Positions 33,839 through 42,843 are shown, numbered from the stretch's first letter. The stretch is DNA of 64,000 nucleotides from Tianweitania sediminis (GCF_017813335.1 NZ_JAGIYY010000005.1:62001-126000), one strand, 5' to 3'. Made by a program: numbers and translations. Notes: generated from the sequence alone by a model not told the origin.

Positions 33839-34978
33839 ATGGCGAACATCAACAACAGCCCCTCCAAAACGCGCCGCGCCGAAGTTGCCGGCGCGGGCTT
33901 TGCCGGTCTGACGGCAGCAATTGCGCTTCGGCAAAATGGCTGGGATGTCCGGCTGCATGAACGGAGCGGTGAGCTGCGGGCTTTCGGCGCCGGCATCTAT
34001 CTTTGGCATAATGGCCTGCGCGTCCTCGAAGCTCTGGATAGCTTGAACGAGGTGCTGCAGGGTACGCACACGCCACCAGCCTATGAAACCTGGATGCACA
34101 ACAAGTCCGTGTCCAAGGAAACCTTCAACGGTCTGCCCTGGCGCATCATGACGCGCAGCCACCTGCACAATGCGCTTGTGGCTCGCGCCAAGGCAGTTGG
34201 CGTTGATATCCGCGTCAACTCGGAAGCCGTTGCGGCAGATCCGTCCGGTCAACTGACGCTGCAAACCGGCGAGGTGATCGAGGCCGACCTCATCGTCGGA
34301 GCGGATGGCGTGAGCTCCAAGGTGCGCGACTCCATCGGCTTCAAGCAGGAGCGCTGGGGCTCCAAGGATGGCATCATCCGTCTTATCGTTCCACGCAAGA
34401 AAGCCGAACTCGGTTATGGTGAGTGGGACAACACCATCGACATGTGGAACCATTGGCCGCGCGTGCAGCGAATTCTTTATTCACCCTGCAACGACGAGGA
34501 ACTGTATCTCGGGCTGATGGCTCCGTCCGACGATCCGCGCGGCTCGCGCGTTCCGCTCGATCTGGAAGTCTGGGTTGAGATGTTTCCCTTCCTCGAGCCG
34601 TGCCTTGTTGAAGCGGCCAAACTGCAGTCCGCGCGCTACGACCGCTACGAAACAACGAAGCTCGACAGCTGGACCCGAGGCAAGGTCGCGCTTGTAGGCG
34701 ACGCCGCTCATGCCATGTGTCCAGCGCTCGCGCAGGGCGCTGGTTGCGCGATGGTGAACGCCTTCAGCTTGTCGCAGGATGTGGAAGCGCACGGCTCCGT
34801 GGAAGACGCCCTCGTTGCCTGGGAAACGCGCATCCGGCCGATCACCGACCGGACCCAGCAGATTTCGGCTGATTATGCGGCGAACCGCTCCTTGTCGAAA
34901 GGCAACATGTTCACGCCGGAAGCGCTCGAAGCGGCGCGATATGATCCGATCAAGGGCGTGTATTCGTGGCCGCAGTAA
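33839..34978 (+). CDS. 2-methyl-3-hydroxypyridine-5-carboxylate oxygenase (FAD monooxygenase)
   Basis: A 379-residue single-component flavin monooxygenase, the length I recall for the M. loti enzyme (mlr6788). N-terminal FAD motif AEVAGAGFAGLTAAIALRQN, the DG motif VGADGVSSKVRDS (about residues 154-166) and the second FAD motif GDAAHAMCPALAQGAGCAMV (about 287-306) are intact. It hydroxylates and opens the pyridine ring of MHPC with NAD(P)H and O2, yielding E-2-(acetamidomethylene)succinate. AGGA precedes the ATG at 33839, and this is preferred over a TTG seven codons earlier. It lies between the hydrolase that acts on its product and the DUF1185 gene. Confidence 0.92.
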   Translation: MANINNSPSKTRRAEVAGAGFAGLTAAIALRQNGWDVRLHERSGELRAFGAGIYLWHNGLRVLEALDSLNEVLQGTHTPPAYETWMHNKSVSKETFNGLPWRIMTRSHLHNALVARAKAVGVDIRVNSEAVAADPSGQLTLQTGEVIEADLIVGADGVSSKVRDSIGFKQERWGSKDGIIRLIVPRKKAELGYGEWDNTIDMWNHWPRVQRILYSPCNDEELYLGLMAPSDDPRGSRVPLDLEVWVEMFPFLEPCLVEAAKLQSARYDRYETTKLDSWTRGKVALVGDAAHAMCPALAQGAGCAMVNAFSLSQDVEAHGSVEDALVAWETRIRPITDRTQQISADYAANRSLSKGNMFTPEALEAARYDPIKGVYSWPQ

Positions 34979-35032
34979 ACCCGATGTCAGCGTGTCCAAA
35001 CGCCTGGCAGTTCTTTCCCGTCCGGAGATGAC

Positions 35033-35623
35033 ATGAGCTACTCGAAGCAGGTCGAACAGGATTATGAGGTCCGAGGCTGGTATTCCAGCGTTCAGGAGAT
35101 CCGACATGATGGCGGCGAGGCAGGCGAGCCGCTTGTGAAGGCTGCTGTCGGCGTGATCATCCGCAACCCGTTCGCCGGCCAATATGTGGCAGACCTGTCG
35201 CCGCTGACGAAAAACAGTGCCGGCATCGGTCATGCGCTTGGCGAACGCGCTGTTGCGCTTCTGGGCGGACGCCCGGTTCAAAGCTACGGCAAAGGGGGCA
35301 TCGCCGGGATCAACGGAGAACAGGAGCATGTTGTTGCCTGCGTCACCACCGTGTTCGGCGACCCTTTGCGCGAACAGGTTGGAGGCGGCGAAGCCTGGAT
35401 CTCGTCGGCCAGCAAGGTGGCGGCGGCGGGAACCTCGATCGACATCCCGCTCGCCCACAAGGACGAACTCTACATCCGCTCACACTATGACGCTGTCACG
35501 TTCTGCGTGCCGGATGGTCCACGGCCGGACGAAATCCTGATCTGCGTTGCCGTGGCAACGGGTGGACGCGTGCACCAGCGGGTCGGCGGCAAGACCGTGG
35601 CAGACCTCCACGCGGCCGGTTGA
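35033..35623 (+). CDS. amino acid synthesis family protein (DUF1185)
   Basis: A 196-residue protein of the DUF1185 'amino acid synthesis' family. It starts MSYSKQVEQDYEVRGWYSSV, with the conserved core AAVGVIIRNPFAGQYVADLS (about residues 38-57), GINGEQEHVVAC (about 91-102), and a C-terminal CVAVATGGRVHQRVG. It has no signal peptide or membrane segment. The family has crystal structures but no settled function. GGAG precedes the ATG. It lies inside the vitamin B6 pathway, in the same transcript as the ring-opening enzymes; a role in handling an unstable intermediate (spontaneous isomerisation or hydration) is conjecture. Confidence 0.8.
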   Translation: MSYSKQVEQDYEVRGWYSSVQEIRHDGGEAGEPLVKAAVGVIIRNPFAGQYVADLSPLTKNSAGIGHALGERAVALLGGRPVQSYGKGGIAGINGEQEHVVACVTTVFGDPLREQVGGGEAWISSASKVAAAGTSIDIPLAHKDELYIRSHYDAVTFCVPDGPRPDEILICVAVATGGRVHQRVGGKTVADLHAAG

Positions 35624-35654
35624 GCCGCTCAAGAACCAAGGAAAGGACCAGTTC

Positions 35655-36113
35655 ATGCCCCTCAACATCAAGGACCTCAAGATCACGTCGTCCGATTTCG
35701 AGCCGCTCGGCATGCTTCGCGATGAACATGCCGGCGACAAGGGCAACGTGCTTCCCAAGCTGACCGTGAGCGGCGTGCCCGCCGAAGCGGTGGAACTCGC
35801 CGTGATCTGCCATGATCCGGATGCTCCGCTGGCTAATGGCTTCACGCATTGGACCGTTTACGGCATCGATCCATCCACCACGGATCTCTCCGACGCGCAG
35901 GACAAGTTCCGCGTCGGGCCGAATGGCGGCGGCGACAAGCAGTATTACGGGCCGCAGCCTCCCGCAGGTCACGGCAAGCACCATTACTACTTCTGGGTTT
36001 ACGCGCTCGACACGCAGGTCGAAGGCACGCCGACGCGGGAAGAGTTCCTCCAGCGCTACGCAGACAACATCATCGAACAGAACCGGATCGTCGGCCTCTA
36101 CGAGAACAAGTGA
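35655..36113 (+). CDS. YbhB/YbcL-type phosphatidylethanolamine-binding-like protein
   Basis: A 152-residue PEBP-family protein. The ligand-site signature is AVICHDPDAPLANGFTHWTV (about residues 49-68), followed by the conserved GGGDKQYYGPQPPAGHGKHHYYF region (about 94-116). It has no signal peptide. Bacterial homologues are often linked to kinase-inhibitor names, but their biochemical role is largely unknown. AGGA precedes the ATG. It sits between DUF1185 and the decarboxylase and probably belongs to the same operon; I cannot link it to a known step of vitamin B6 degradation. Confidence 0.83.
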   Translation: MPLNIKDLKITSSDFEPLGMLRDEHAGDKGNVLPKLTVSGVPAEAVELAVICHDPDAPLANGFTHWTVYGIDPSTTDLSDAQDKFRVGPNGGGDKQYYGPQPPAGHGKHHYYFWVYALDTQVEGTPTREEFLQRYADNIIEQNRIVGLYENK

Positions 36114-36119
36114 AATCTG

Positions 36120-36167
36120 CCGGGCTCGCGATCAACAACAAGAACAAAAACGATCGCGACAGCCCGG
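36120..36167 (+). promoter_or_regulatory. intercistronic stem-loop before the decarboxylase gene
   Basis: Two 7-bp helices stack: CCGGGCT with AGCCCGG, and CGCGATC with GATCGCG, separated by a two-base bulge and capped by an 18-base A-rich loop. It begins just after the PEBP stop codon and ends 15 bases before the GTG of the decarboxylase. It lacks a U-tract, so an RNA-stability or processing element is more likely than a terminator. Confidence 0.5.
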
Positions 36168-36182
36168 AATGGGAGACTGACC

Positions 36183-36905
36183 GTGACAAATCAAGACGCA
36201 ACGTACCAGGAGCTCTTCGAGGAACTGGCGACAGCCACGAAGATCCTGGTGCACGAAGGCATCATGGATACGTTCGGGCACATCAGTGCCCGCGATCCCC
36301 AAGACTCCAATAGCTTCTTCCTTGCCGAAAAGCTGGCACCGGCTTTGATCACCGCCAACGACATGATGCGGTTCAACCTCGAAGGCGAAACGACGGACAA
36401 TCGGCCTTCCTATCTCGAGCGCTACATTCACAGCGAGATCTACAAGGCCCGGCCTGACGTGCAATGCGTGCTCCACACGCATTCTCCCGCAGTGCTGCCT
36501 TATTGCTTCACGGACACTCCCCTGCGCCCGGTCACGCATATGGGCGCGATCATGGGTGAGGTCGTGCCGGTCTATGAGATCCGCGACAAGCGGGGCGACG
36601 ACACCGATCTTTTCGGCGGCAGCCCGGATGTTTGCGCCGACATTGCCGAAAGCCTCGGCGGCGCGACTGCCGTCCTCATGGCGCGGCACGGCGTCGTCAA
36701 TGTCGGAAAGTCTGTGCGCGAAGTGGTCTTCCGGGCCTTCTATCTTGAGCAGGAAGCCAAGGCGCTGACGGCAGGGCTGCAGATCGGCAAGGTCAACTAC
36801 CTGACGCCCGGCGAGGTGAAAACGTCGGGGCAGCTCGTTGGCAAGCAGATCGACCGGGGTTGGGACCACTGGTCGCAACGGCTGAAGCAGGCTGGTCTGA
36901 CTTAA
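36183..36905 (+). CDS. 3-hydroxy-2-methylpyridine-4,5-dicarboxylate 4-decarboxylase (class II aldolase fold)
   Basis: A 240-residue class II aldolase/adducin-fold protein. Metal His residues are visible in [11 protein letters not shown] (about residues 95-105) and in the C-terminal ARHGVVNVG, with GHISARD near residue 32. The M. loti enzyme for this step (mlr6791) belongs to the same fold, uses Mn2+, and removes the 4-carboxylate from HMPDC to give MHPC. The assignment rests on fold plus position in an otherwise complete pathway. The GTG start has GGGAG at eight bases. Next to it on the same strand is the 4-pyridoxic acid dehydrogenase gene. Confidence 0.85.
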   Translation: MTNQDATYQELFEELATATKILVHEGIMDTFGHISARDPQDSNSFFLAEKLAPALITANDMMRFNLEGETTDNRPSYLERYIHSEIYKARPDVQCVLHTHSPAVLPYCFTDTPLRPVTHMGAIMGEVVPVYEIRDKRGDDTDLFGGSPDVCADIAESLGGATAVLMARHGVVNVGKSVREVVFRAFYLEQEAKALTAGLQIGKVNYLTPGEVKTSGQLVGKQIDRGWDHWSQRLKQAGLT

Positions 36906-36924
36906 CTTTGGCTTCCGCCGCGTA

Positions 36925-36938
36925 CCCTTCCGGAAGGG
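36925..36938. promoter_or_regulatory. perfect 14-bp palindrome after the decarboxylase gene
   Basis: CCCTTCCGGAAGGG lies 20 bases after the decarboxylase stop and about 80 bases before the next start codon. As RNA it would make a short hairpin; as DNA it could be a protein-binding site. No U-tract follows. Confidence 0.35.
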
Positions 36939-37016
36939 CTCGGTTCGGCCCAGCCCTTCCAGCTCAGAGTCAACGGTCCTGACCTCCTGGCGTCAGGCGA
37001 AGCGACGAAACGTATC

Positions 37017-38642
37017 ATGCCGCACGCGCAAAGTTACGACTACGTCATTGTTGGAGCCGGATCGGCCGGTTGCGTTCTCGCCAACCGGCTGAGCGCAGAT
37101 CCACGCTGCTCGGTGCTCCTGATCGAGGCCGGTGGCTGGGATCGCGATCCGATGATCCACATCCCACTCGGCTGGGGAAAGATCCTCACCGAACGCCGGC
37201 ACGACTGGATGTATTTCTGCGAGCCCGAGGAGAATGTCGGCGGCCGCAAGGTCGAGTGTGCGCGTGGCAAGGTGATCGGCGGATCGTCCTCCACGAACGC
37301 GATGGCCTATGTACGCGGCAACCGAGGGGACTACGACCGCTGGGCTGCCAACGGCCTGCCTGACTGGTCGTATGAGAAAGTGTTGCCTTACTTCCGCAAG
37401 CAGGAAAGCTGGGAAGGCGGTGAGAACCGGTACCGCGGCGGCTCTGGTCCGGTGCGCACGCAGTTCTGCCGCTACAAGGACACGCTGATCGATGCCTTCG
37501 CGGAAGCAAGCCGGCAGGCCGGCTACCCGCAAACCGATGACTACAACGGGGAACAGCAGGAAGGCTTCGGTCGCCTGCAGATGACGATCGCGAACGGTCG
37601 GCGTGCTTCATCCGCGTCTGCCTATCTGCGCCCCGCTCTGAAGCGGCCTAACCTGACCGTTTTGACGGAAGCCATGGCGACAAAGATCGTCTTCGAAGGC
37701 GCGCGCGCCACCGGCATCACCATCAGCCATCGCGGCGAGCAGAAGACTGTTTCAGCCCGTCAGGAAGTGCTGCTTGCTGGGGGCGTCATCAATACGCCGC
37801 AACTCCTGATGCTGTCCGGCATCGGTGCGCCGGAAGAGCTTGCCGCGCATGGGATACAAACGCGGGTCGGTCTGCCTTCCGTGGGCAAGAACCTGCAGGA
37901 CCACGTTTCGGTTATCCTGATGTACCGCCGCCGCCAGCCTGGTCCCTTTCTCCACAAGATGAGAGCCGACCGTATCGGTCTGGATTTTGCGAAGACTTAC
38001 CTGACCGGCAAGGGCTTTTCCGGCGATGTTCCTGGGGGTGTGGTCGCGTTCCTCAAGAGCGACCGGGACCGGCCGCTGCCGGACGTGCAATTGCTTTTCA
38101 CGGCAGCGCCGCTGGCGGCATGGCCCTATTTCCCACCGTTCAAGGCGCCTTTCCCGGATGGCTTCGCCACACGGGTCGTGGCAACGCAACCGGAAAGCCG
38201 GGGCTCGGTGAAGCTCGCTTCGGCAGATCCGACAGCAGCGCCCCTGATTCACCAGAACTTCCTTGCTTCGCAGAAAGACTGGCAGTCGCTGCGCGCCGGC
38301 TTCCGCGTGGCACGCGATCTGGCCTCTCAGGCGGCCATGCAGCCCTTCATAGAAGCCGAGTTCTTCCCCGGCGCGAAATGCCAGACAGACGACGAGATCG
38401 ACCAGCATATCCGCCAAACCTCGATCACCGTGCATCACCCGGCCGGCACGTGCCGAATGGGCAGCGACGAGGCGTCTGTAGTGGATCCGCAGCTGCGCGT
38501 GCGCGGCATCGCCGGGCTCCGGGTGGTTGATGCCTCTGTCATGCCCGACCTCGTGTGCGGCAACATCAACGCAGCGGTGATCATGATTGCGGAAAAGGCC
38601 GCTGATCTGGTCGCCGCATCAAGGGTCAGGGAGGCCGCGTGA
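37017..38642 (+). CDS. 4-pyridoxic acid dehydrogenase (GMC family, FAD-dependent)
   Basis: A 541-residue GMC enzyme. FAD-binding [20 protein letters not shown], signature [20 protein letters not shown] (about 82-101) and active-site [12 protein letters not shown] (about 476-487) are present. M. loti mlr6792, described as a membrane-bound 4-pyridoxic acid dehydrogenase, is of this family and size. It oxidises the 5-hydroxymethyl group of 4-pyridoxic acid to the aldehyde. I assign this one, rather than the minus-strand GMC gene at 30.5 kb, because it is directly joined (stop/start overlap) to the dehydrogenase that uses its product. The alternative assignment cannot be fully excluded. Confidence 0.82.
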   Translation: MPHAQSYDYVIVGAGSAGCVLANRLSADPRCSVLLIEAGGWDRDPMIHIPLGWGKILTERRHDWMYFCEPEENVGGRKVECARGKVIGGSSSTNAMAYVRGNRGDYDRWAANGLPDWSYEKVLPYFRKQESWEGGENRYRGGSGPVRTQFCRYKDTLIDAFAEASRQAGYPQTDDYNGEQQEGFGRLQMTIANGRRASSASAYLRPALKRPNLTVLTEAMATKIVFEGARATGITISHRGEQKTVSARQEVLLAGGVINTPQLLMLSGIGAPEELAAHGIQTRVGLPSVGKNLQDHVSVILMYRRRQPGPFLHKMRADRIGLDFAKTYLTGKGFSGDVPGGVVAFLKSDRDRPLPDVQLLFTAAPLAAWPYFPPFKAPFPDGFATRVVATQPESRGSVKLASADPTAAPLIHQNFLASQKDWQSLRAGFRVARDLASQAAMQPFIEAEFFPGAKCQTDDEIDQHIRQTSITVHHPAGTCRMGSDEASVVDPQLRVRGIAGLRVVDASVMPDLVCGNINAAVIMIAEKAADLVAASRVREAA

Positions 38643-39565
38643 TGATCGAACGCATCGCCATCATTGGCATGGGCACAATGGGGCCAGGCATGGCAGCCCG
38701 GCTGGCGCGCGGTGGGCTTCAGGTGAGCGCTTATGACGTGGCTCCAGCTGCGATCGAGCGTGCACAGGCCATGCAGGGCATGGCGGAAGGTGTGCTGGAT
38801 TCACTGGGGATCGCAGCGACGGGCGCTGGTTCGGTCCGCTTCACCGATGACATCGCCGTGGCCGTCTCAGGTGCTGATCTCGTGATCGAGAACGTACCGG
38901 AGAAGATCGAGATCAAGGCGGAGGTTTATCGGCAAATCGATGGGCTGGTGAGCGCCGAGACGATCGTCGCCTCCGACACATCTGGCATTCCGATCACACA
39001 GCTCCAGGCGCATATCTCGAACCCGGCGCGGTTCGTCGGCATGCACTGGTCGAACCCGCCACACATCATTCCGATGATTGAGGTGATCGCGGGCGAGCAG
39101 ACGGCACCGGAAACCGTCCATACCATTCGCGATTTCATCCGCTCGCTCGGCCTGCTGCCGGTGGTGGTGAAGAAAGATGTGCCGGGCTTCGTGGAGAACA
39201 GGGTTCTCTATGCGCTGCTGCGCGAGGTCGTTGATCTGGTCGAGCGTGGTGTCATCGAGCCGGAGGATGTCGATACCTGCGTATCCTGGGGCATCGGCTA
39301 CAAGCTCGCGGTCGTCGGCCCGATGGCGCTGCTCGATATGGCCGGGCTCGATATCTACAACTCGGTTTCAACCTTCCTCAATGCCGACCTCGCCGACCGC
39401 AAGGACGTCGCGCCAATGGTCGGGCAGAAGATCGCAGCCGGCACGCTCGGTCTGAAATCAGGTGAGGGGATCTACAGCTACACGCCGGAGCGCATCACCG
39501 AACTGCAGCGCGAGCGCGCCCGCAAGCTCGTTGCGATCCGTCGCATTCTCGAGGGGACCGACTGA
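38642..39565 (+). CDS. 5-formyl-3-hydroxy-2-methylpyridine-4-carboxylate 5-dehydrogenase (3-hydroxyacyl-CoA dehydrogenase fold)
   Basis: A 307-residue NAD-dependent dehydrogenase with a 3-hydroxyacyl-CoA dehydrogenase fold. NAD motif IAIIGMGTMGPGMAARLARG at the N-terminus, VIENVPEKIEIK (about 82-93) and the catalytic His/Glu region GMHWSNPPHIIPMIEVIAGE (about 136-155) are seen. The M. loti enzyme mlr6793 is an unusual aldehyde dehydrogenase built on this fold, and order and length agree. It oxidises the 5-formyl group to give HMPDC, the substrate of the decarboxylase. The ATG overlaps the stop of the preceding gene, and AGGGAGG provides the ribosome binding site. Confidence 0.9.
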   Translation: MIERIAIIGMGTMGPGMAARLARGGLQVSAYDVAPAAIERAQAMQGMAEGVLDSLGIAATGAGSVRFTDDIAVAVSGADLVIENVPEKIEIKAEVYRQIDGLVSAETIVASDTSGIPITQLQAHISNPARFVGMHWSNPPHIIPMIEVIAGEQTAPETVHTIRDFIRSLGLLPVVVKKDVPGFVENRVLYALLREVVDLVERGVIEPEDVDTCVSWGIGYKLAVVGPMALLDMAGLDIYNSVSTFLNADLADRKDVAPMVGQKIAAGTLGLKSGEGIYSYTPERITELQRERARKLVAIRRILEGTD

Positions 39566-39569
39566 GATC

Positions 39570-40124
39570 ATGGCAGCCGCGGAAAGCCAGCCGGTGACGT
39601 CGACCACCCGATCTTCGGGTCTGCCGCGTTTCAGCGGCGCGGTCATGGGCGTGCTGCACACAGCTCTCGGCGTGATCCTGCTGTTTGTCGTGCTGGTCAA
39701 TTTCGTGAATGCCGTGAGCCGTTACCTGTTTGGCATCTCGCCCGTCGGCGCTGACGAACTCATGGTCTACATCGTCATCTGGACCGTGATGATCGCCGCA
39801 ATCGTGTCGCTGATCCTGCGGTCCCACATCAACGTTAACCTACTCCCTTTCTACACGTCCGGCCGTGCCCGCCACGTTTTGCACATCATTCACGATGCGG
39901 CGGCGATCCTGGCCTGCGGCTATGCCACCTACGCGTCCTGGCTGTTCATCGGGCGGATCTCGCGATTGGGCGTGACGAGCATGGGCCTCGGCATTCCGAT
40001 GACGATCCCGCACGCGGCTCTCCTTGTCGGTTTCGCTGGCTTGACGGTGACCGGCGCCATCATGCTGATCCGCGACGTCCTTGCCTTCGCACGGAACGCA
40101 CCGCATGCGGAGGTGAAATCGTGA
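39570..40124 (+). CDS. TRAP transporter small membrane subunit (DctQ family)
   Basis: A 184-residue protein with four membrane segments (about residues 28-50, 65-85, 107-127 and 145-168). VGADELMVYIVIWTVMIAAI is the DctQ hallmark. It starts four bases after the FHMPC dehydrogenase stop and ends overlapping the DctM start, so it is expressed with the pathway genes. Together with the following DctM and DctP it should import a carboxylate or pyridine compound; the ligand is inferred from context. Confidence 0.9.
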   Translation: MAAAESQPVTSTTRSSGLPRFSGAVMGVLHTALGVILLFVVLVNFVNAVSRYLFGISPVGADELMVYIVIWTVMIAAIVSLILRSHINVNLLPFYTSGRARHVLHIIHDAAAILACGYATYASWLFIGRISRLGVTSMGLGIPMTIPHAALLVGFAGLTVTGAIMLIRDVLAFARNAPHAEVKS

Positions 40125-41392
40125 TCGCCTCTCTTGGCATCCTTCCGCTGTTGCTGCTGGCCCTTGGAACGCCTGTTTTCCTAGTTTTCCTCACGGCGGT
40201 TGCCGTGACAATGATGTTTGTGATGCCGCTGCCGCCGGTTGCCTTGCAGCAGGTGTTGTTCGGCGGGTTTGACAACTACGCACTGCTGGCGATCCCGTTC
40301 TTCGTGTTCGCTGGCGAGCTGATGAACTCCAGCGGCATCGCCACGCGCCTCATCAACTGGGCGATGGCAATGGTGGGGCGGGTTCCTGGCAGCCTCGGCG
40401 TTGCGACTGTGGGCGCATCGACCGCAATCGGCGCCATTAGCGGATCAAGCGTGGCTGCCGTCGCCGCACTGGGCAAAACGCTTTATCCCAAGCTGGTCGC
40501 AGCCGGCTACGGCAAGGAAAGAGCCGGCGGGTTGCTTGCGTCCAGCGGCGCGATCGACATCGTCATCCCACCGAGCATCGCGATGATCCTTTATGGACTC
40601 GCGGCCGAACAGTCGATACCACGGCTGTTCATGGCGGGCGTGCTGCCGGGCCTGTTGATGGCAGCGATGATGGCCGGCTTCGTCATTGTGGTCGCCCTGC
40701 GCAACCGGATTCCGAGCGGCGTGCGCTTCAACGCGAAGGTCGCATGGGCCACCACCAAGGACGCGATCTGGGCCCTGCTGATGCCCGTGTTTGTGCTCGG
40801 CGGCATCTACATGGGCCTGTTCTCGCCGACCGAGGCCGGCGGCTTCGCCTGCGTGTACGCCATGATCGTTGCGCTGTTCGTCTACCGCACGATGAGTTTG
40901 GCCGACGTCGTTCGTGCCGCCGGCAACGCTGCAATCCTGTCCGGCCAAATCCTTATCATCGTCGCGGCCGCTGGCGTCATCACCTGGATGCTGACAACCC
41001 AGGGTGTGCCTCAGGCCATCACCGCCTGGATCCAGGCGCTCGAGCTCAGCGCACTCAGTTTCCTGCTCGCCGTGAACGTGGTGCTGCTCGTCATCGGCTG
41101 CTTTCTCGACCCGACCTCCGCGATTCTCGTGTTCGCGCCTCTCCTTGTTCCGATCGCCATTTCGCTGGGGATCGATCCCGTTCACTTCGGCATCGTCATG
41201 ACGGTGAACCTCGCGATTGGCATGTTCACGCCGCCGTTCGGGCTCAACATCTTCGTTGCGCAATCCGCCACCGGTCTGCCCGCCCACTCGCTTTATCGCG
41301 GCGTTGCACCCTTCGTGCTCGTCCTCCTCACCGCCTTGCTCATCATCACCTATGTCCCGGCCCTGTCGCTGACGCTTGGCTCGAGACTGTAG
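40121..41392 (+). CDS. TRAP transporter large permease subunit (DctM family)
   Basis: A 423-residue multi-pass protein of the DctM family, with LAIPFFVFAGELMNSSGIA (about 51-69), GGLLASSGAIDIVIPPSIAM (about 135-154) and NLAIGMFTPPFGLNIFVAQ (about 365-383). The GTG start overlaps the DctQ stop by four bases. It forms the solute/sodium channel of the TRAP complex. It belongs to the vitamin B6 cluster by position. Confidence 0.92.
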   Translation: MIASLGILPLLLLALGTPVFLVFLTAVAVTMMFVMPLPPVALQQVLFGGFDNYALLAIPFFVFAGELMNSSGIATRLINWAMAMVGRVPGSLGVATVGASTAIGAISGSSVAAVAALGKTLYPKLVAAGYGKERAGGLLASSGAIDIVIPPSIAMILYGLAAEQSIPRLFMAGVLPGLLMAAMMAGFVIVVALRNRIPSGVRFNAKVAWATTKDAIWALLMPVFVLGGIYMGLFSPTEAGGFACVYAMIVALFVYRTMSLADVVRAAGNAAILSGQILIIVAAAGVITWMLTTQGVPQAITAWIQALELSALSFLLAVNVVLLVIGCFLDPTSAILVFAPLLVPIAISLGIDPVHFGIVMTVNLAIGMFTPPFGLNIFVAQSATGLPAHSLYRGVAPFVLVLLTALLIITYVPALSLTLGSRL

Positions 41393-41407
41393 AGAAAGGG
41401 AACTCCG

Positions 41408-42415
41408 ATGCTTTCAAGACTTCTCAAGGCCGCTGCCCTCACAACCGCGATCGCCCTGGCACCGCTTGCCGCGGCGCAGGCGCAGAGTACGATGAAGCTC
41501 GCATCCGCAACCATCAACGACGTGCAGCATGAGTGGCAGAAGGTTTTCGCCAAGGAACTGGAAGCCCGCGTTCCCGGTGCCGTTAAAACGGAGATCTATC
41601 CGGCCAGCCAGCTTGGTGCGATCCCCCGCCTGGCCGAAGGCGTGCTGCTCGGCACCATCGAGGCCTTCACCACACCGACCTCCTTCATGACCAATGTCGA
41701 CCCCCGGTTTCAGGCGTTTGATGTTCCCGGCCTTTTCAAGACACCGGATGATGTGCGTGCCGCCATCCACGATCCCGAGTACCGCCAGCACCTGGAGGAA
41801 ATGTTCCTCGACAAGGGACTTCGTGTGATCGGCGCAATCTACAACAGCCCGACTGTTGTGTTCACGATGAAGGACGTCACAACCCTGGAAGGGTTGCGGG
41901 GCCTGAAGATCCGCACATTCGCCTCGCCCCTGCAGATCAAGCCGATGGAGCAGGTCGGGGCGACGCCGCTGCCCCTGGCGCTCAGCGAGGTCGTGCCGCA
42001 GCTCCAGTCGGGAGGGCTCGACGGAATGCTGGTCGGAATGCCGATCCTGACGGCCTTCAAATACTACGACGTCGGCAAGAACATACTCGACCTGCGTTTT
42101 GCGGAAATTGTCTCAGTCACTGTGGTGAACGAGGACTGGTTCCAGTCGCAAACGGACGAGGTAAAGGCTGCCATCATCGAGGCAGGCCGGGCCGCGGAAG
42201 AGCAGGTCTTTCCCTGGGGCGTCGAGAACGTCCAGAAGACCTACAAGATCTGGGCTGACAACGGCGGCAAGATCAATGAGCTTTCGGCCGAGGACCAGGC
42301 CAAAATGGAAGCAGAGTTCTCCAAGCTGGCGACCGATCTTCTGGCGTCGCAGCCTGAAGTTCAGGCGGAGTATGACCGCCTACGCGCTCTTGTGGATGGA
42401 CAGGCGAAGCAGTGA
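41408..42415 (+). CDS. TRAP transporter substrate-binding protein (DctP family)
   Basis: A 335-residue periplasmic binding protein with a Sec signal peptide (residues 1-26). The DctP pattern VPGAVKTEIYPASQLGAIPR and the Arg-containing GLRGLKIRTFASPLQIKPM (about residues 161-179) are present. AAAGGGA precedes the ATG. It is third in a DctQ-DctM-DctP order, the reverse of the usual P-Q-M order, which is common in some rhizobial clusters. Its ligand could be a vitamin B6 compound or pathway intermediate with a carboxylate, such as 4-pyridoxate. Confidence 0.9.
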   Translation: MLSRLLKAAALTTAIALAPLAAAQAQSTMKLASATINDVQHEWQKVFAKELEARVPGAVKTEIYPASQLGAIPRLAEGVLLGTIEAFTTPTSFMTNVDPRFQAFDVPGLFKTPDDVRAAIHDPEYRQHLEEMFLDKGLRVIGAIYNSPTVVFTMKDVTTLEGLRGLKIRTFASPLQIKPMEQVGATPLPLALSEVVPQLQSGGLDGMLVGMPILTAFKYYDVGKNILDLRFAEIVSVTVVNEDWFQSQTDEVKAAIIEAGRAAEEQVFPWGVENVQKTYKIWADNGGKINELSAEDQAKMEAEFSKLATDLLASQPEVQAEYDRLRALVDGQAKQ

Positions 42416-42435
42416 CTCTGTCCGCGACAACACGA

Positions 42436-42843
42436 TCAACGGCAGGTCAGTCGGTCATTGTCGGCGCTGCACTCGAGGGCTTGAGCCTTCGGCTGGTCGC
42501 GAACAAGATGCAGGTCCCAGCGGGTTTCGAAGGTGCGGCCTTCGAGACCACACCAGGCGCGCTCAACGGGCAGCGCCTCGCCGCGTGCGTTGATCGCCGC
42601 CCAGGTTCCGGTTGCGGCATCGAAATGCAACCCGAGGGTGGCGCTCGCATCCGGCGCGATGTGGGCAAGGTCCATGGCAAACCAGTGGGCGATCTCGGCT
42701 TGGCACAGGACGGGGGCGGTTCCCGAGTTCCGAATTTCCATCGGAACGGCGACCAGCTTTTCCTTATCAACGGTTTCCGCCGCCTGCGCGGAAACGGCAA
42801 GCCCGAGGCCACAGGCCACAACAAGAAGGAGGTTTGAATTCAA
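42436..42843 (-). CDS. uncharacterised periplasmic protein on the opposite strand of the B6 cluster
   Basis: A predicted 135-residue protein running against the flanking genes. NSNLLLVVACGLGLAVSAQA is a hydrophobic signal-like start that should export it. The mature part holds about four Cys (VLCQAEIAHWF, RAWCGLEG, LECSADNDRLTC), which may form disulfides. The start is uncertain: a TTG at 42843 has GGAG upstream, while an ATG at 42897 lacks one. I recognise no domain. It sits between the TRAP and BMP transporter units and might be a small periplasmic accessory or chaperone protein. Confidence 0.65.
   Translation of the reverse strand: MNSNLLLVVACGLGLAVSAQAAETVDKEKLVAVPMEIRNSGTAPVLCQAEIAHWFAMDLAHIAPDASATLGLHFDAATGTWAAINARGEALPVERAWCGLEGRTFETRWDLHLVRDQPKAQALECSADNDRLTCR

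Noticed and set aside
36978-36997. CCTGAC...GTCAGG inverted repeat just before the 4-pyridoxic acid dehydrogenase start
   Set aside because: Arms are only six bases with an eight-base spacer in GC-rich sequence; I could not separate it from chance.
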